Assembly: GCA_963277665.1 (NCBI GenBank)
Contig: OY728125.1
Coordinates: 1,718,966,889 to 1,719,030,888 of the forward strand
Length of the DNA: 64,000 bases
From: Viscum album
Taxonomy: Eukaryota; Streptophyta; Magnoliopsida; Santalales; Viscaceae
Reading direction: 5' to 3'
Shown piece after piece: positions 22,845-35,379 of this stretch (position 1 is its first letter; each line of letters begins with the position of its first letter). The position numbers and the translations under genes were made by a program. The notes below the pieces were generated by a model. It was not told where the DNA came from and did no database searches. It was given only the letters and a program-made list of their open reading frames with translations.

Positions 22845-24115
22845 GTGCACCCGGGAAACATGAAACTGTTCTAGGACAAGAGGCATTGATTATGGTTTCC
22901 CAATATGAGATGAGGAATTTATTACATTGTATACCACTATTATAAATTCTAACATGTCAAGGACATCTATTACATACCTTCAGGTTTACTTCATCCACTA
23001 CCAGTACCTATATTGTTGTGGGATGTGATCTATATAGACTTTTTAGTCGGGTTTTCTTATTCTTATAAAAGGAATAATGTGATTTGGGTTGTTATCAATA
23101 GTTTGACTAAATTGTCTCACTTTATAAACATTCATGATTCAACAATACATGAAGGTTTGGGAAACCACTATATGAAAGATATTGTTCATTTTCACAAAGT
23201 TATGTCTGTTATAATCTCTATTAGGGATCCCCAGTTCACTTCCTTCTTTTGGATAGTCCATCAAGAGGCACTATGATCTCAAATTTGTTTGAGCATTCCA
23301 TACCCTCCATAGTCTCATGGACTGACATAAAAAGCTATACAAATTCTAGAGGATATTCTCTTCACATTCATCCTTGATATTAGTGTAGCTTGGATTGACC
23401 ACATAGGGATGGTTTAGTTTTCTTATAACAATAGTTACCAGTCTAAATTCAGAATGGCTCATTTTTAGGTTTTGTATGCCCAAACTTATAAAACTCTATT
23501 GTGTATATTGCAGATCAATAAAAATTCATTGGTTGGATCGAGTGTGGTTCCTGAGATGAAAACTTGGATTATTTTTATCCTGTTGAGAATGTCTATGTAA
23601 TAGAGCCTGTATAAATCTTATGTTGATCATCATCACATAACCTTGTATTTTTCGATTGGTGGTCAAGATTTCTTGAATGGTTCAACTCATTTGGTTCATC
23701 CATGGCATGGAAGGCAATGAAAGTTTTCTCCTCATTTTGTGGGACCAGTTGATGTTGTTGAGAAGTTTTGGAATGTTCCTTATAATTTATCACAACATCA
23801 ATAGTTGATTTGGATGCATAACATGTTCTATGTACCGAATCTATGAAAATATATTTCTATTCCATTTCTTGTTCTAAGAAGGATTGATTGTGATGTTGAA
23901 CCTAATTTATCAATTACTCAGCATCCAGTTAGGATAGTTTATTCTAAAACTAACGTACTTCATTAGAGGAATATTCATTTTGTTTACGTTCTAGGGTATC
24001 GTTGTTCTTATTATCATGGGATGTGGGATAAGGAGGAACTGATGAGAGATTAGTGGCTTCATCATCTTGACATGGAATTTTCATTACAGGATATTTGGGG
24101 ATAGAAAGTTTCTAG
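22845..24115 (+). pseudogene. E4 integrase relic
   Basis: The N-terminal region (AHPGNMKLF) is followed by SGLLHPLPVPILLWDVIYID near 22980, then the open stretch to 23276 with NNVIWVVINSLTKLSHFI (catalytic Asp now Asn) and SIRDPQFTSFFW (second Asp kept). Further on are IQILEDIL, FSYNNSYQSKFRMAHF and a GPVDVVEKFWNVPYNLS block matching GPFEILERVGTVAYRLA near 23740. The end is close to 24115. Many stops are present. Confidence 0.8.
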
Positions 24116-24126
24116 TGTGGGGAGGT

Positions 24127-26165
24127 TTTAACATCTTATTACTATTTTTAGTTATTCATAATCCCATGTTTTTATAATTATTTGGTGTTATTTTTTTAAT
24201 TATAATTCATGTGAAATTTTTTAAATTATAAAGGGCTTTGGGACTGTGCGTAGTTTGTAATTTGTTTTCCGAAAATGTAAAAACCCAAATTATTGGGGTT
24301 TTTATATTTGGGAAAGGGTTTGTAAAACTGTGTTCCCTCCTTAGAGAAACTGGTCAACCCCATATGTAGGGGACCACAGTTATGGCACATGATCTGTCTA
24401 ACTGTCCATCACTTCCAAGCTAACCATGCATATGGGAAATTGTTAATTTGAAAATTAATTTTAAAACCTAGACACGCACGATTTTAAGTTCCCGACAGGC
24501 CCATTTGACCCCAATATATTTCCATCTTCCTTATAGGCTTCTAAGAGGTTATTTTGGATCCTATTCACCACTCTATATGTGAATCAAATCTAGTTGAATG
24601 ATGTTTGATCTCTTCCCTATAATTTACCTATTATCAATATCATTCTAACATTTTATCCTCTTTACCCTGGGGTTTTGTATATATACGTGTTGTAGAAGAA
24701 ACTAATCACCCTTATTTGGGATCTTGAATCTAGGTTTTATACTCGGATCACCATTGAGGATGTTATTTGTTGGATTTCCCATATTATGGATTTTTAGTTT
24801 GAAAAACATTTATCTTGAGGTAGGTGGTTCTGTTATGATATACAATTTTGATTAACACTATATTTCTTGATATATATAATATTTAATGATTTGAATTAAT
24901 TTTTATTGAATTGGTTTATTAAAAATCCAATTCCATTGAGTTCAGTATATGGATTTTATTTGGAATGAAGTTGAAACCCCTCCCCCAATTCCATTAAATT
25001 AGGGTGTGTTATGAAATTAGATGGAAATTATTTAAAATAAATTGGGGAAATTCATTGGGGAATTTATATTTTGAAATTGATTAGATAAAATTTATTTCAA
25101 ATTTGTATTTTATAGAAAAAAAAATAAGAAATTGTTTTGATAGGATCCTTGTGGTTTGGTCATGGAAAATGAATGTTTTTATTGAAAACGTGGGTTTTAA
25201 TTTTTTAATGGGAATTAGATTTTTTAAAAAGGAAATATTTGTTTAATTATATTTTAATTAGTTTTGAAATAAATTAAACAAAATTTATTGTTATTAGAGA
25301 ACATGAAATACTATGTAGTTAGTGAATTATTCAATAGAGCACCCTACCACTTTACAACACTAACAATAAATTTGTAGTAATTCTAATCCTTGATGGAATG
25401 GTGAAGGGTCCTCTTTGAAAAGTGTCTTAGGGAAGTGTGTACAAATAGTATTGTGATAAATACTTGAGTATGAGGGAGTACCGTGCCTTGGAACTATCAT
25501 ACCATTTGGTAAATGACCTGCATGACCATTGTTCAGGTTAAAAATATATTCCATTGTTTTTTATAAATTTTTACACTCATGAATTATGAATTTATATAAA
25601 TAGTTTTATATGAAATGTTTATTAATCAATTTTTTTTAAATTATTTCTATCATTTTAAATGAATATTATTATATGTTTTAATATTATTTTGAACTTCCAT
25701 ATCATTTTATTTAAAAATGAATAGTTTATTAGGTAAATTAAAAGTTGGAATATTATTATGGAATCTATGGTGAGACCCTACAGGGATTCATGATGACACC
25801 CTACTAATGGATTCGAGGGATTTTATATTATATTATTCCCAGTTTCAGTAATGGTTAGGTGCCAAATAGAGTTTTTATTACTTGATGATCATTGTTCATA
25901 GATAGTAGTTTGCCCTGGGGGTCTGTTTTTTAACCTATTTTTATGTAAAATTGTCTACACTTTAGGTATTCATATATGTTTTTCTTATTGTACACTTCTC
26001 CATGTGGAGTATTCTATGTATTCATACTGAATTGTTTCTCTTTATTATGTTGTTATTGTTGATTTTTTTGACTTTCATATTTTGTAATTCATTGTGCTAG
26101 TCTCTAACCCATGGGTATTAGGAATTCCCTTTGGGATTTGTCAGGACTGGATCCATTATCATGTT
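24127..26165 (+). repeat. Probable E4 3' LTR
   Basis: A purine-rich tract GTGTGGGGAGGTT ends at 24126, followed by TTTAACATC, a likely decayed TGTAACATC LTR start. TGTATATATACGTG near 24676 could be its TATA region. The proposed end is the GTCAGGACTGG..ATGTTACCA text near 26165. No second copy is available, so the right boundary is a guess. Confidence 0.45.
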
Positions 26166-26329
26166 ACCATGAATCTTGGCTGGTTCATGATAGTTTTTGA
26201 CTGAAAACTACACTATTCTATCAAAAACCAAATGTCCAAAATACATGTAAAATTTTGAAGTTGAAAAATATTATGATGGTAAATAATCAAAAAATAATAA
26301 TTATACAAATATTAAAATAGGATTAATTT

Positions 26330-27200
26330 AATAGTAATCACATCATTTAGAACTTGTACCTTATCTATAGTGATAACATAATCTTGACTATCTCCCAATG
26401 CCTTCTTCTATGATTGATTCCCATGATGATTGGGTCATTCATTTTTATAGTTACCATCCTCTTTGCAGTTATAAACCTAAATATTATCATTCTTCTTCTT
26501 CCCCTTGAATTATAAAAAATTATTACCATGTTCCCCACTATTATAATAAATTTGCATGACATTTAGTCATTTCCCAATGTGATTCCTTCAACAGTTCTCA
26601 TGGGATGGTACTTTTTTAATATTTGTCTACTTTGTTGTAAAATTTCCTTTTTCATGGTGTTCATATGAACTCCTCATATCTTTTTTTACCTTTAACATGT
26701 TGGGTATATGGAAAAAATTCTCTATTTTTGTAGAATTTATAACTATATCATTATATAATGAATAAGTTTGAGAGAATATCACCCATCAAAGACTTTGCAT
26801 AATCCATTAAATAAAAAAAGAACCATGCATGATTTTTTAGATTATAATCCATATCATTCCAATAACAATATTTAAAGGTACATTCATAATATTTAACACA
26901 TTCTTATTACCTTTTCATTAATCTAAGGAACATTCTCTTCATCTCAATTTTCATCTGACAAGGGAAATATTTATCGAAAAATGTACCCATAAACCATTTT
27001 ATTCCATGACTTCTATTTCCTCTTCCTCATAAGTACTCTAGAAAAAAGATCATCATTGATCATCATTGCCCTTTTTACTAATACAATGAATGTGTTACCA
27101 TTTTCTTTGAACTTCATCCCAAGGCTATAACTATCTTCTCTAGAGACATAATCCATTGTTCATCTATAATTAGATTAGTAGTCTTAATAAATTATGGTGT
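26330..27200 (-). pseudogene. gag: E6 gag relic
   Basis: On the minus strand, FMGTFFDKYFPCQMKIEMKR near 26990 aligns with the gypsy gag core (FFDKYFP..), followed by MFLRLMKR and ECVKYYECTFKY. Near 26500-26440 a zinc-knuckle remnant, VYNCKEDGNYKNE, aligns with CYNCREMGHYANEC of E1. Stops and shifts are frequent. The short open frame at 26365-26562 is another frame of the same stretch. Confidence 0.7.
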
Positions 27201-27928
27201 CTTATGTCTCATAAAGTGATCATTCATATGGTAATAATATTATGTAATAGGAATCTCTATATGGGAATGTTTATTTTGTCAAAACCTGATATTTTTACTT
27301 AATATTGAAATAGTTTTATCCATTATAATACCAACTATATTTGTTTACTTAGTAGGGGATATCTACATTGTCCATGACTATTAATACCATCATTCCTTTT
27401 GTATCCCATTTTTCAAAAGTAGAATATAATAGGTTAGGTCAGAAAATTATGAATTTTAAATCATAATGTACAATTCAATATATGGTGAAATTTCTAACAT
27501 ATATTAAAATATATTGAATGTAAAACATAGAATCATACACATTTGTCTGTTTGGGGATATCATTAAATTTAAATCTATCTTAATGGTTTTCATGGAAACT
27601 ATGATTTATAATAAATTATCCCCCCTGAGAGATTCAAACTTGGTGTGAAGTAAAGAAGGTTTTCATGTGCCATTTTATGATCGTGTCTAGCCAAGAACAC
27701 CCTTTTAGAGTTATTACACCTAGTTAAATATGTTTCCGAACCATGTCTACTTGTAATACCTAGACATGAATGTATTCCTAGGGAGACCTTCATAATCACT
27801 ACCATAATAAAACTCTAGGATTTTTATATATACATACCCAATGATTATATCATAGTGTTATGTTCCTTAATCTATTTTTTCCAAAATATACTTCTTATGG
27901 TTTCTATTAAAAAAATTCATATATGAAC

Positions 27929-30900
27929 TGTAACGATCATGGTCCAAGAAGCTCAGTGTTGATTTATTAAATTATTAAATTGGAATCGATAAAAGAAATA
28001 AAATCCCAAAAGACTAGTTAGTTTAAAAGTTTTGGATGACCATATATATAAATGGTAACCATTTTATAATTTCAATAGAAAATATAATGCAATACATTAA
28101 AAAAACTAAAAATGGAATCCTTGAAAACTCATTCAATGAAAACATCATCACAACCTGGTGAAAGGAAACAAAATAATTGTGAGATAAAATTATAATTAAG
28201 GGTTATGTTTAAAAGAATATATCATGTATCAATAAGCATAATCAACATGATATTGTTGAAAACAAAACACATATTTCACATAAATATATATATATTACAT
28301 AATAAATATGAAATAGAAAATAAATTGACAACATTCCATTAAATAAATTAGGTGAGAATGAAATGTATCCATATATAATTTCATCGAAAAAAACTCATGG
28401 ATAATAATAATAACTAAATTATCAATGATTGAAATTCATATATATTGGATTCTGTGTTTCCCAGGAACATGGAACTTTTACTATCAATTTATTTCACAAG
28501 ACTGTTTAAAACATACTCATTAAGGACACATCTTAATGGGCCTATTGATTTGTCTCGTGAGACTGCTGATGGAAAAAACGGATTACATTAAATGATCCCC
28601 AACCCTTTTCATAAATTCTAATGCATTAATAATATATTAAATAATTTATTTAATTCATAAACATTGTTCATTATCATATATATGTATTGTGTAAAGGAAA
28701 CAAATTTATTATTATTTTCCAATCTAATGAAAAATCTTTAAACATAAATACCATATATAAATATTGTATAATGATTAATAAATAATCATATATATTACAC
28801 ATTAATATATAATCTCAATAGAAATTTAATTTCCATTGAAAAATAATTATAATAATGTGATTTTTAATAAAATGTTAATTGTCACAAAATAAAATGAGAT
28901 TTAATAATGACTATTACCACTTGGAAATTTCCATGTCAAGCCTCTTTAGATGAAAAAATTAAAATTTGAACATAAAATAAAATGTAGTGTGAATCATGAT
29001 ATTACATGTCTATGGGGTAGTAAATAAAACTCATAAAATTGATTTGGACAATATTAAAAAATAATTCTTAATGGCATGTAAATTTAGACAAATCTCTTTA
29101 CCTCATTCTTCCCTTTAGTTGAACGTCGTTTAATATCGCATAAAATGGTTTTAATCTTGTTATTAACTTAATAGAAAATAACAAAAAAAATTATAATATC
29201 AAATATGATCATTTTATAAAATATCATAAACAATTCATTAATAATCATTAATTATTTTCATCTTTTTGTTGGTTAATTGCCTTAATTTCAAATGCATTGT
29301 TTCATTAAATATCTAGTTCTTTCACATATTATAGAGAATAATCACCTATAGAATAGTAACAAGGACACAATTATTATATTTATACATAAATTATACTTTT
29401 ATTACCATTTTGAATGATTTTTAGTAAACATGGTGTATGTTATGATCATTGAGATAGTAAGTCGTACGTATACATGAGTAACATTTTCAATTTTTTAAAG
29501 ATCGTTATGGAAAGTTAAAAAATTAATATTTCACTTTTAAAAAATGTTAATAATTTAATTAATACCATATTATATACTAATATTTTTTCATCCATTTGGT
29601 TTGGTTATTAAAAGAAAGTCACAACACAATATGAATGTTATTGTCCACTCAAACATGAACGATGTTGTCGTTTTTCAATGTGTGAAAATATAATAATGTA
29701 AAAAGATATATTATCATTTTATAATGATAAATAATCCATGGATATCATAATTATTTTATTTATATCAAATATAATTAATATGATTATTCCCTATCACCTT
29801 CCTTGTAATCAATTAGCGAATGATGAATCGTATCTCTTTGTGTGGTGGTAGCCTGCTATACACACAACCAATGTTGTCATATATTCAATAGATTTGAAGA
29901 TAAAATGTTATATATATAATTATTATTATAGAGGTATTAATATACTGTAAATATAATATATATTATATATAAACTATAAATCCAAAATTATCCCGAACCT
30001 TGAAAGGTGGTAATGGAAAATTAAACGACATCAGTTCGTGAGGTGGTAGTCCCTCATACCCATGAATAATGATTTCATAACCAATTTTATGTAAGTGTGT
30101 GTGGATTTAGGTATTAAAATTTACATTGAAAAGTCTAATTATATTAAATACAATTATGTTATTATATAATCATGGTTCCTAATGGAATATATTGGAGGTG
30201 GAGAACAATATAAAATAAAGACGCTTGTTGAAGAACATTACCTCATCTTCAGGTATCTTCCATTAATTTGAACTAAAACCTTACACGGATGAATTTAATA
30301 AAACTATAAGGCTTCTTGAATGAGGTGAGGGTTTTTGGGGGGTAATATGGTCAGGTATTTGCCCAACCAAATTGTATTTAATGTGTGAATAAGAGGGGAG
30401 AGGGGGAGTCCTTATATGAGAGTGTGAGTGGCACACTTATAAATTTAATTATAAAAGTTAGTTGAAACAACTTGTTTACTGATACCAAGTCTCCAAAAAT
30501 TTATCAAGATCAATAATAGAACGTATATGGTCTAAATATGTCCAATTAATGGTATTTGGAAAATTTTAATGTTATTTTTACACCTTATATTATTCGTTAA
30601 ATCAATACGTAAACTCATTTTCACCATAGTCTTTGTAATTAATTTTTTTTTATTTTCACTAATCAATTTGGTCAAAAACAATGATAAATTTATTAGGAAA
30701 TATAAATTATGATGATTCAAAATATGTAATCATTTTTTTCCAAATTCAAAAAACATAATTAGAAGACATTAATTTATAATTAATCACGTAGATATGATGA
30801 AAGAGTAAATTTTTTATGACAAAATGTTCAAAAATATACAGAGATTTAATATCTAAAATCAATATAAAAATGATTAAAATGAAAAATATTTCATTATTTT

Positions 30901-31264
30901 TTATATAATTTAACAATTTTGAATTTAAAACAAATTAAAAATATATTTTCATGTTATAAATTGTTTATAAGAAAAGAATCTTTTTAATTAAATTCTATAA
31001 TATTTTAATATTCTTCAAAAAATTTCTTTTCATAGAAATATCCCAATAAATCATCCTAATCTTTATTTGATAATATTATTTCCAAAAATGATTAACCATT
31101 TGTAAAATATATTTTCTAAAAAAATATAAGCATTATTTTTAATTTAATTGTGCAATGTGTGACTGAAAAGTGATGTGTTCTAACGTGGTGTTTCTTTATT
31201 ATAAGACATCGAAAAATATAATTTATTCTAAATAGAAAATATTGTAAATTTATGGGTTGTTACT
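27929..31264 (-). repeat. E6 5' LTR, diverged relative of the E1 LTR
   Basis: On the minus strand it starts AGTAACAACCC at 31264 (E1: TGTAACACCCC) and ends GATCGTTACA at 27929, followed by GTTCATATATGAA where E1 has GTTGGTATCAGAG. Shared internal landmarks are GTTAGAACACATCAC near 31180, the promoter text CTCATATAAGGACTCCC near 30415, GATACCTGAAGATGAGGTAA near 30245, and several GGACTACC-type repeat cores between 30065 and 29450. The open frame at 27599-27805 lies just downstream in the leader. No coding potential was seen inside. Confidence 0.75.
29450..30070 (-). repeat. About four ~185-205-bp repeats in E6 LTR
   Basis: On the minus strand, cores related to the E1 repeat sit near 30050 (GGGTATGAGGGACTACC), 29852 (GTGTATAGCAGGCTACC), 29646 (GTTTGAGTGGACAA) and 29461 (TATACGTACGACTTAC). 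Spacings are about 198, 206 and 186 bp. E1 shows two clear copies and one weak copy. Confidence 0.55.
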
Positions 31265-34200
31265 ATGATGGAATGTGGTATTATTGAATTTGGAAGCCTT
31301 TATAATTTTTAATAAGACTCTTAGGATGGCATGTTACAAGTTCGATATAGAAAGTAATTTGAGGATGGACATCCATGGCTCCTCGAAGACTGGCTATCAC
31401 AAGAATTGACCATTTATCTCAAAAAACAAGGTCCCATGATTAGATAAATGTTATATATCTAAGAATGACAATCCCTATTAAGATACATCCATTTTCAACA
31501 CCTCTAAAAGTGCATTAGCTGACTCTTAGTCTCATCATATTATATTGTGCCTCTACAATCAATAAATTTTTTTCAAAAAAATTAAATTGTTTTAAAATAG
31601 AAATATTATTTTTCCTTAAACTCCATACTCTAATGTTTCAAATTATTAAAATTTAATGGATGGGTTACCTTAAAATGAAAAATTTTTAGGAGGGTTCTCA
31701 CTAGCAAAAACTTTGAAGGATGAGTTCATGTTCATCATTTAGAATAATGAATTTATATAAATGACCTCTCAATTAGAGGGGTCGAGATATAGGGGATCAC
31801 ACTAAGAATGACATAAACACTGTATATACTAATATTTTATCCTATTTCAATTTCCTCTTTTCATAATTAATTATCATATGAAATTTATTAATAATTTTGA
31901 TTCAAATGTCTCAATGGTTTAATTATTTTGATATATAAAAATTGAATCTATGTACTCAACTCTTCCATATTAAATTTATAAATTTATTAATTGTTTATGA
32001 ATTCATTTATTTAAATGATAAATCCTAACACCTTATTTCCATAATATCTATCCATAATTTTTTTCAAATGATACATTTTTTTATCAAAAACCTTTGATTT
32101 ACAAATTTTATTTTTCAAATTGTGTTTCTTAGTATATCTAATTGATTTTAAATGAGATTTTTATCAAATATAATTAAAAATTACATGATCCAATTTATAA
32201 TGGTACTGATTAATCATATTTGAATTATTATATTTGAACCTTACTTGATATTAATTCTTATCATGTACAGAAAATGGAAATTATGGTGTCTATTCCCACT
32301 TAGGAATATAAGAAAAATATACTCTGATAGATATTAAAAACATTGAATTAAATAATAAGAATATGAATTCCATAAATTATTATCTTGATATAAATTAATT
32401 TAATCATGTTTCCACATGAACAATTTCCTTTTGAATATGGATGATTTTAGAAGTAACACATAAAGTCAAAACTATATTAAGGACTCAAGATCAGATATAT
32501 ACTATTAAAATATCATAATTTTTTATTATGAATTATGATGTATATATTAAAAGAATGTTTACAAGGTTTAATGAATACTGAAATGGTTGAACATATATAG
32601 GTAATTAACTATCTATAAAAAACATTTATATATTTCTTATTGGTGTTAACATGACCTTGGGATCTATGATTATTGGATATTCGGGTTACTAAAGAAATGA
32701 ATAATTATGGTGGTAGAGGAACAAATCAACTCCAAAATGATATTTGAAATTATTTTGAAAATACAAGTTGAAAGTAATGATAATGAAACTAAATAATTCA
32801 AGTAAACCTTGGAATTTAATAGCGAAATTAATGAACCATCTTCCTCTGAGGATATTGACTACTCAATTTTTATGGGGAACATGGTCAATATTTTTCTAAA
32901 TAATAACTTCAACAATATATTCTCAGAATAAAATTAAAAGAAGTAACCATATCAATAATTTTACGTATATAAAAAATTTCACTTCATCCCAGACTTCCAC
33001 ATTTACAAAAAAAATTAAAAATAATGATGAAAGGTAATAATTATTTTGATGACTCAACAAGTCATAAATGTGTTGATTTTTGGGATTCAATTTCATTATC
33101 GAAATATAGTGACTCATTCTAGAAGTTCCTCATTGAAAATGTTGATGTATACAACGTGGTTAGTACTCCATTGCTATTTAATCATAATCATACACTTCTA
33201 TTTATTTTTTCTCATCATTCACCACTCTATTATTCATCATGATCCTCTAGAAAACTAAATAATGATGATTTAAAATATGAAAAAACTAAACTAGAAATCA
33301 TAAAACATATACTTGATTCTTAATATATATATATATATATAATAATTATATTCAAGGAATTGATTAAAATGATAATCATAAAAAATAATAGGATTTTCTT
33401 ATTAATGAAAAGAATATTTATCCAGGAAAATGAAAAATCGTTTTGATGATGATCAATTTGAATCCTTTGTTAAAGACCTCAAATATTATCTCCTAAAATT
33501 TCAATAATGATATGAAAATATAAATTAGATTTTTTTATCTAATAAAGTTGTAAAATATCATATTGTCATTGGTTAATTTGATCACAAATTCTCTATAAAA
33601 ACTATGAATAAAACTTCTTTTATTAAAAGTACTTTTGAAAAAAAAAATATTGAAAAATATTGTAATTAAATCATTAAATATAATTGAAAGAACATGTTAT
33701 ATTGAATCCAAAATTAAATTATTTTTTATTCCCATATTTCAAAAAGTAAACATTACATAAAAAATATGTAATTTAAAATCATTATTAGATAACATTTGAG
33801 AACCCATGTTTGTGGGGGTTCTAAAACCATCATTCATTTAATTTGTAAGGAAATGTCTTTCAATAAAAACCCTTTAAATAATCTAGTTCATGTATTCTTG
33901 ATAGATGAGACTTGTTAATAAAGGCCTCTCTGAATTTAGTAAAATATATAAAATTGAAAGAGGTCAAATCACCATAGTTGATAACTATAGGTGTAAGATA
34001 ATCAGTGAAGTTAACATACCTTTTTCAAATGTTACTATATAAATATGTTATTTGTGAAAAAGAACTAAATCACAGCTTGGTATGTATTTATAATTTTTGA
34101 TAAATGTTTTAAAATATCATTAAGAATGATTTGAAAAATGTTTTTAATTAAAAAGAAAATCTTTAATTTACATATTGTTGATTTGAAAATGTTTTCAATA

Positions 34201-34499
34201 TTAATTTAAAATGTCATGCTTGCCAAAATATCAAAATTAAAAAATTCCCATGTTATTGATTCATATAATTTTTTAGGATTACTTTTTAGTTATTTCACTA
34301 TCTCTCACAAAACAACTCAACCATTAATCACTATTATGATACATTAAAAAATTTAATTTCAATAGAGATTTGGAATTTGATGATATCAAACATGGAAAGA
34401 AATAATAGTATTATTTTAAATCAGAAAATTGTATTTTCTTTTCTTCATAATATATTGAAATGAAACATCATGACAATTTTGATCCAAATAAAATTTATT
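31265..34499. other. A+T-rich stretch, probably 5' part of copia relic E7
   Basis: No domain is secure here. TATATAAATGACCTC near 31756 and GGGGTCGAGATATAGGGGAT near 31778 are promoter-like; a related text, GAGATACAGGGGATCACAT, occurs at about 38857, suggesting decayed LTRs of E7. Near 33930-34010 the + frame KIYKIERGQITIVDNYR faintly recalls the copia protease-to-integrase linker. An (AT)n tract lies at 33322-33341. The minus frame at 32923-33117 is not supported. Confidence 0.35.
33322..33341. repeat. (AT)n microsatellite
   Basis: About ten uninterrupted AT units. Confidence 0.9.
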
Positions 34500-35055
34500 C
34501 TATATTATGTTAATACTATACTCTTAAATTTTTTAGTCACATTACAAGAATCACAACAAAATATTTCTTAACTCATAATATTGATCATTAAAAATCCTTT
34601 ATCATGTATTCCCAAAGGGATGGAAAATGAAAAAAAAATTACATTTATTTCGATTCATATTGTTTATTGTAGTGAATTTGGGAATAGGTAAGTGAATTAT
34701 TTATTTTCTTCTCAATGATATAATAATTATTTTTATACACCTTGAACTCCTCAACATAATGGGGTAGTAAAGAGGGAAAATAAATAAAAACAATGAATTC
34801 CTTGGATATCTTTTAAACCATTTTACACTTCAAAAATATTTTTGGTCTAAGTCCATGGGTAATGAACATTTTATCATTATTATTTTTATCCTTAATCATA
34901 TTCTATGGAAGTTATCTCATGGGAATTGTCATTATGAAAAATCTATGGTGGGATTTTCCAATGTTCATTCTTCAAAATATTTTATTTTAAACGCCAATGA
35001 AAATCATAAGAAATTTATTTCCAAATGTGATCAAGTTATCATTACTGAGAACTAA
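34500..35055 (+). pseudogene. E7 Ty1/copia integrase relic
   Basis: The hallmark of copia integrase, TPQHNGVVKRENK at 34746-34784, matches TPQQNGVVERKNR with the catalytic Glu replaced by Lys. Upstream, MENEKKITFISIHI and YCSEFGN near 34624-34680 align with QNEKGF.I.SIRSDHGGEFEN. Downstream, the open frame to 35055 holds VHSSKYFILNANENHKKFIS, which fits the FGCKCFILN..D.LGKFD block of SIRE/Maximus-type copia elements. The order integrase before RT confirms Ty1/copia rather than gypsy. Confidence 0.85.
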
Positions 35056-35379
35056 AACTCCCTGAAATCTCCATGAATCATTTAAAAACAATAATATGAT
35101 CAAATAATCAATCTAGGGTTTTTTAGAAAATTAATCAAAAACTTATTCCTCTAAATAGAACTGAAATGTTTTCATTAAAAATAATTTTTATACTATTTTT
35201 TTTTCAATAAACCAGAATATACATCAAATTAATTCCCGAACAGTTTATAAAAATTCTAATTAACATCCATTTTTATTTTAATTAGGTATTTAAAAATGAT
35301 AACTTTCACTCATAGATTATTATTAAATGAGTTTGAACACCTAGCCTTTGACTGTCACCTTGAATCCCAAAATCTAAAT

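Larger units (their letters stand above)
20250..26165 (+). mobile_element. E4: heavily eroded gypsy element, 5' LTR not found
   Basis: Gag knuckle, protease, RT, RNase H and integrase relics occur in order on the + strand from about 20440 to 24115, then a purine-rich tract and a probable 3' LTR. No matching 5' LTR lies upstream; E2 and the unassigned interval abut instead. Divergence is much greater than in E1 or E3. Confidence 0.75.
26330..31264 (-). mobile_element. E6: truncated minus-strand gypsy element (5' LTR, leader, gag)
   Basis: Reading the minus strand, a 3.3-kb LTR (31264 to 27929) is followed by a decayed primer site, a leader (about 27840-27600) ending near CTCAGGGGGGATAA, and gag (about 27200-26330). 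Pol and the 3' LTR are absent; E4 lies where they should be. The LTR is a diverged relative of the E1 LTR. Confidence 0.75.

Noticed and set aside
24400..24800. Possible host gene exon near the TATATATAC box
   Set aside because: No coding frame or splice-consistent homology; better explained as the E4 LTR promoter.
29640..30070. Inverted-repeat transposon suggested by GGTAGT/ACTACC texts
   Set aside because: The texts are direct repeats on the minus strand that match the E1 LTR repeat core; no terminal inverted repeat was found.
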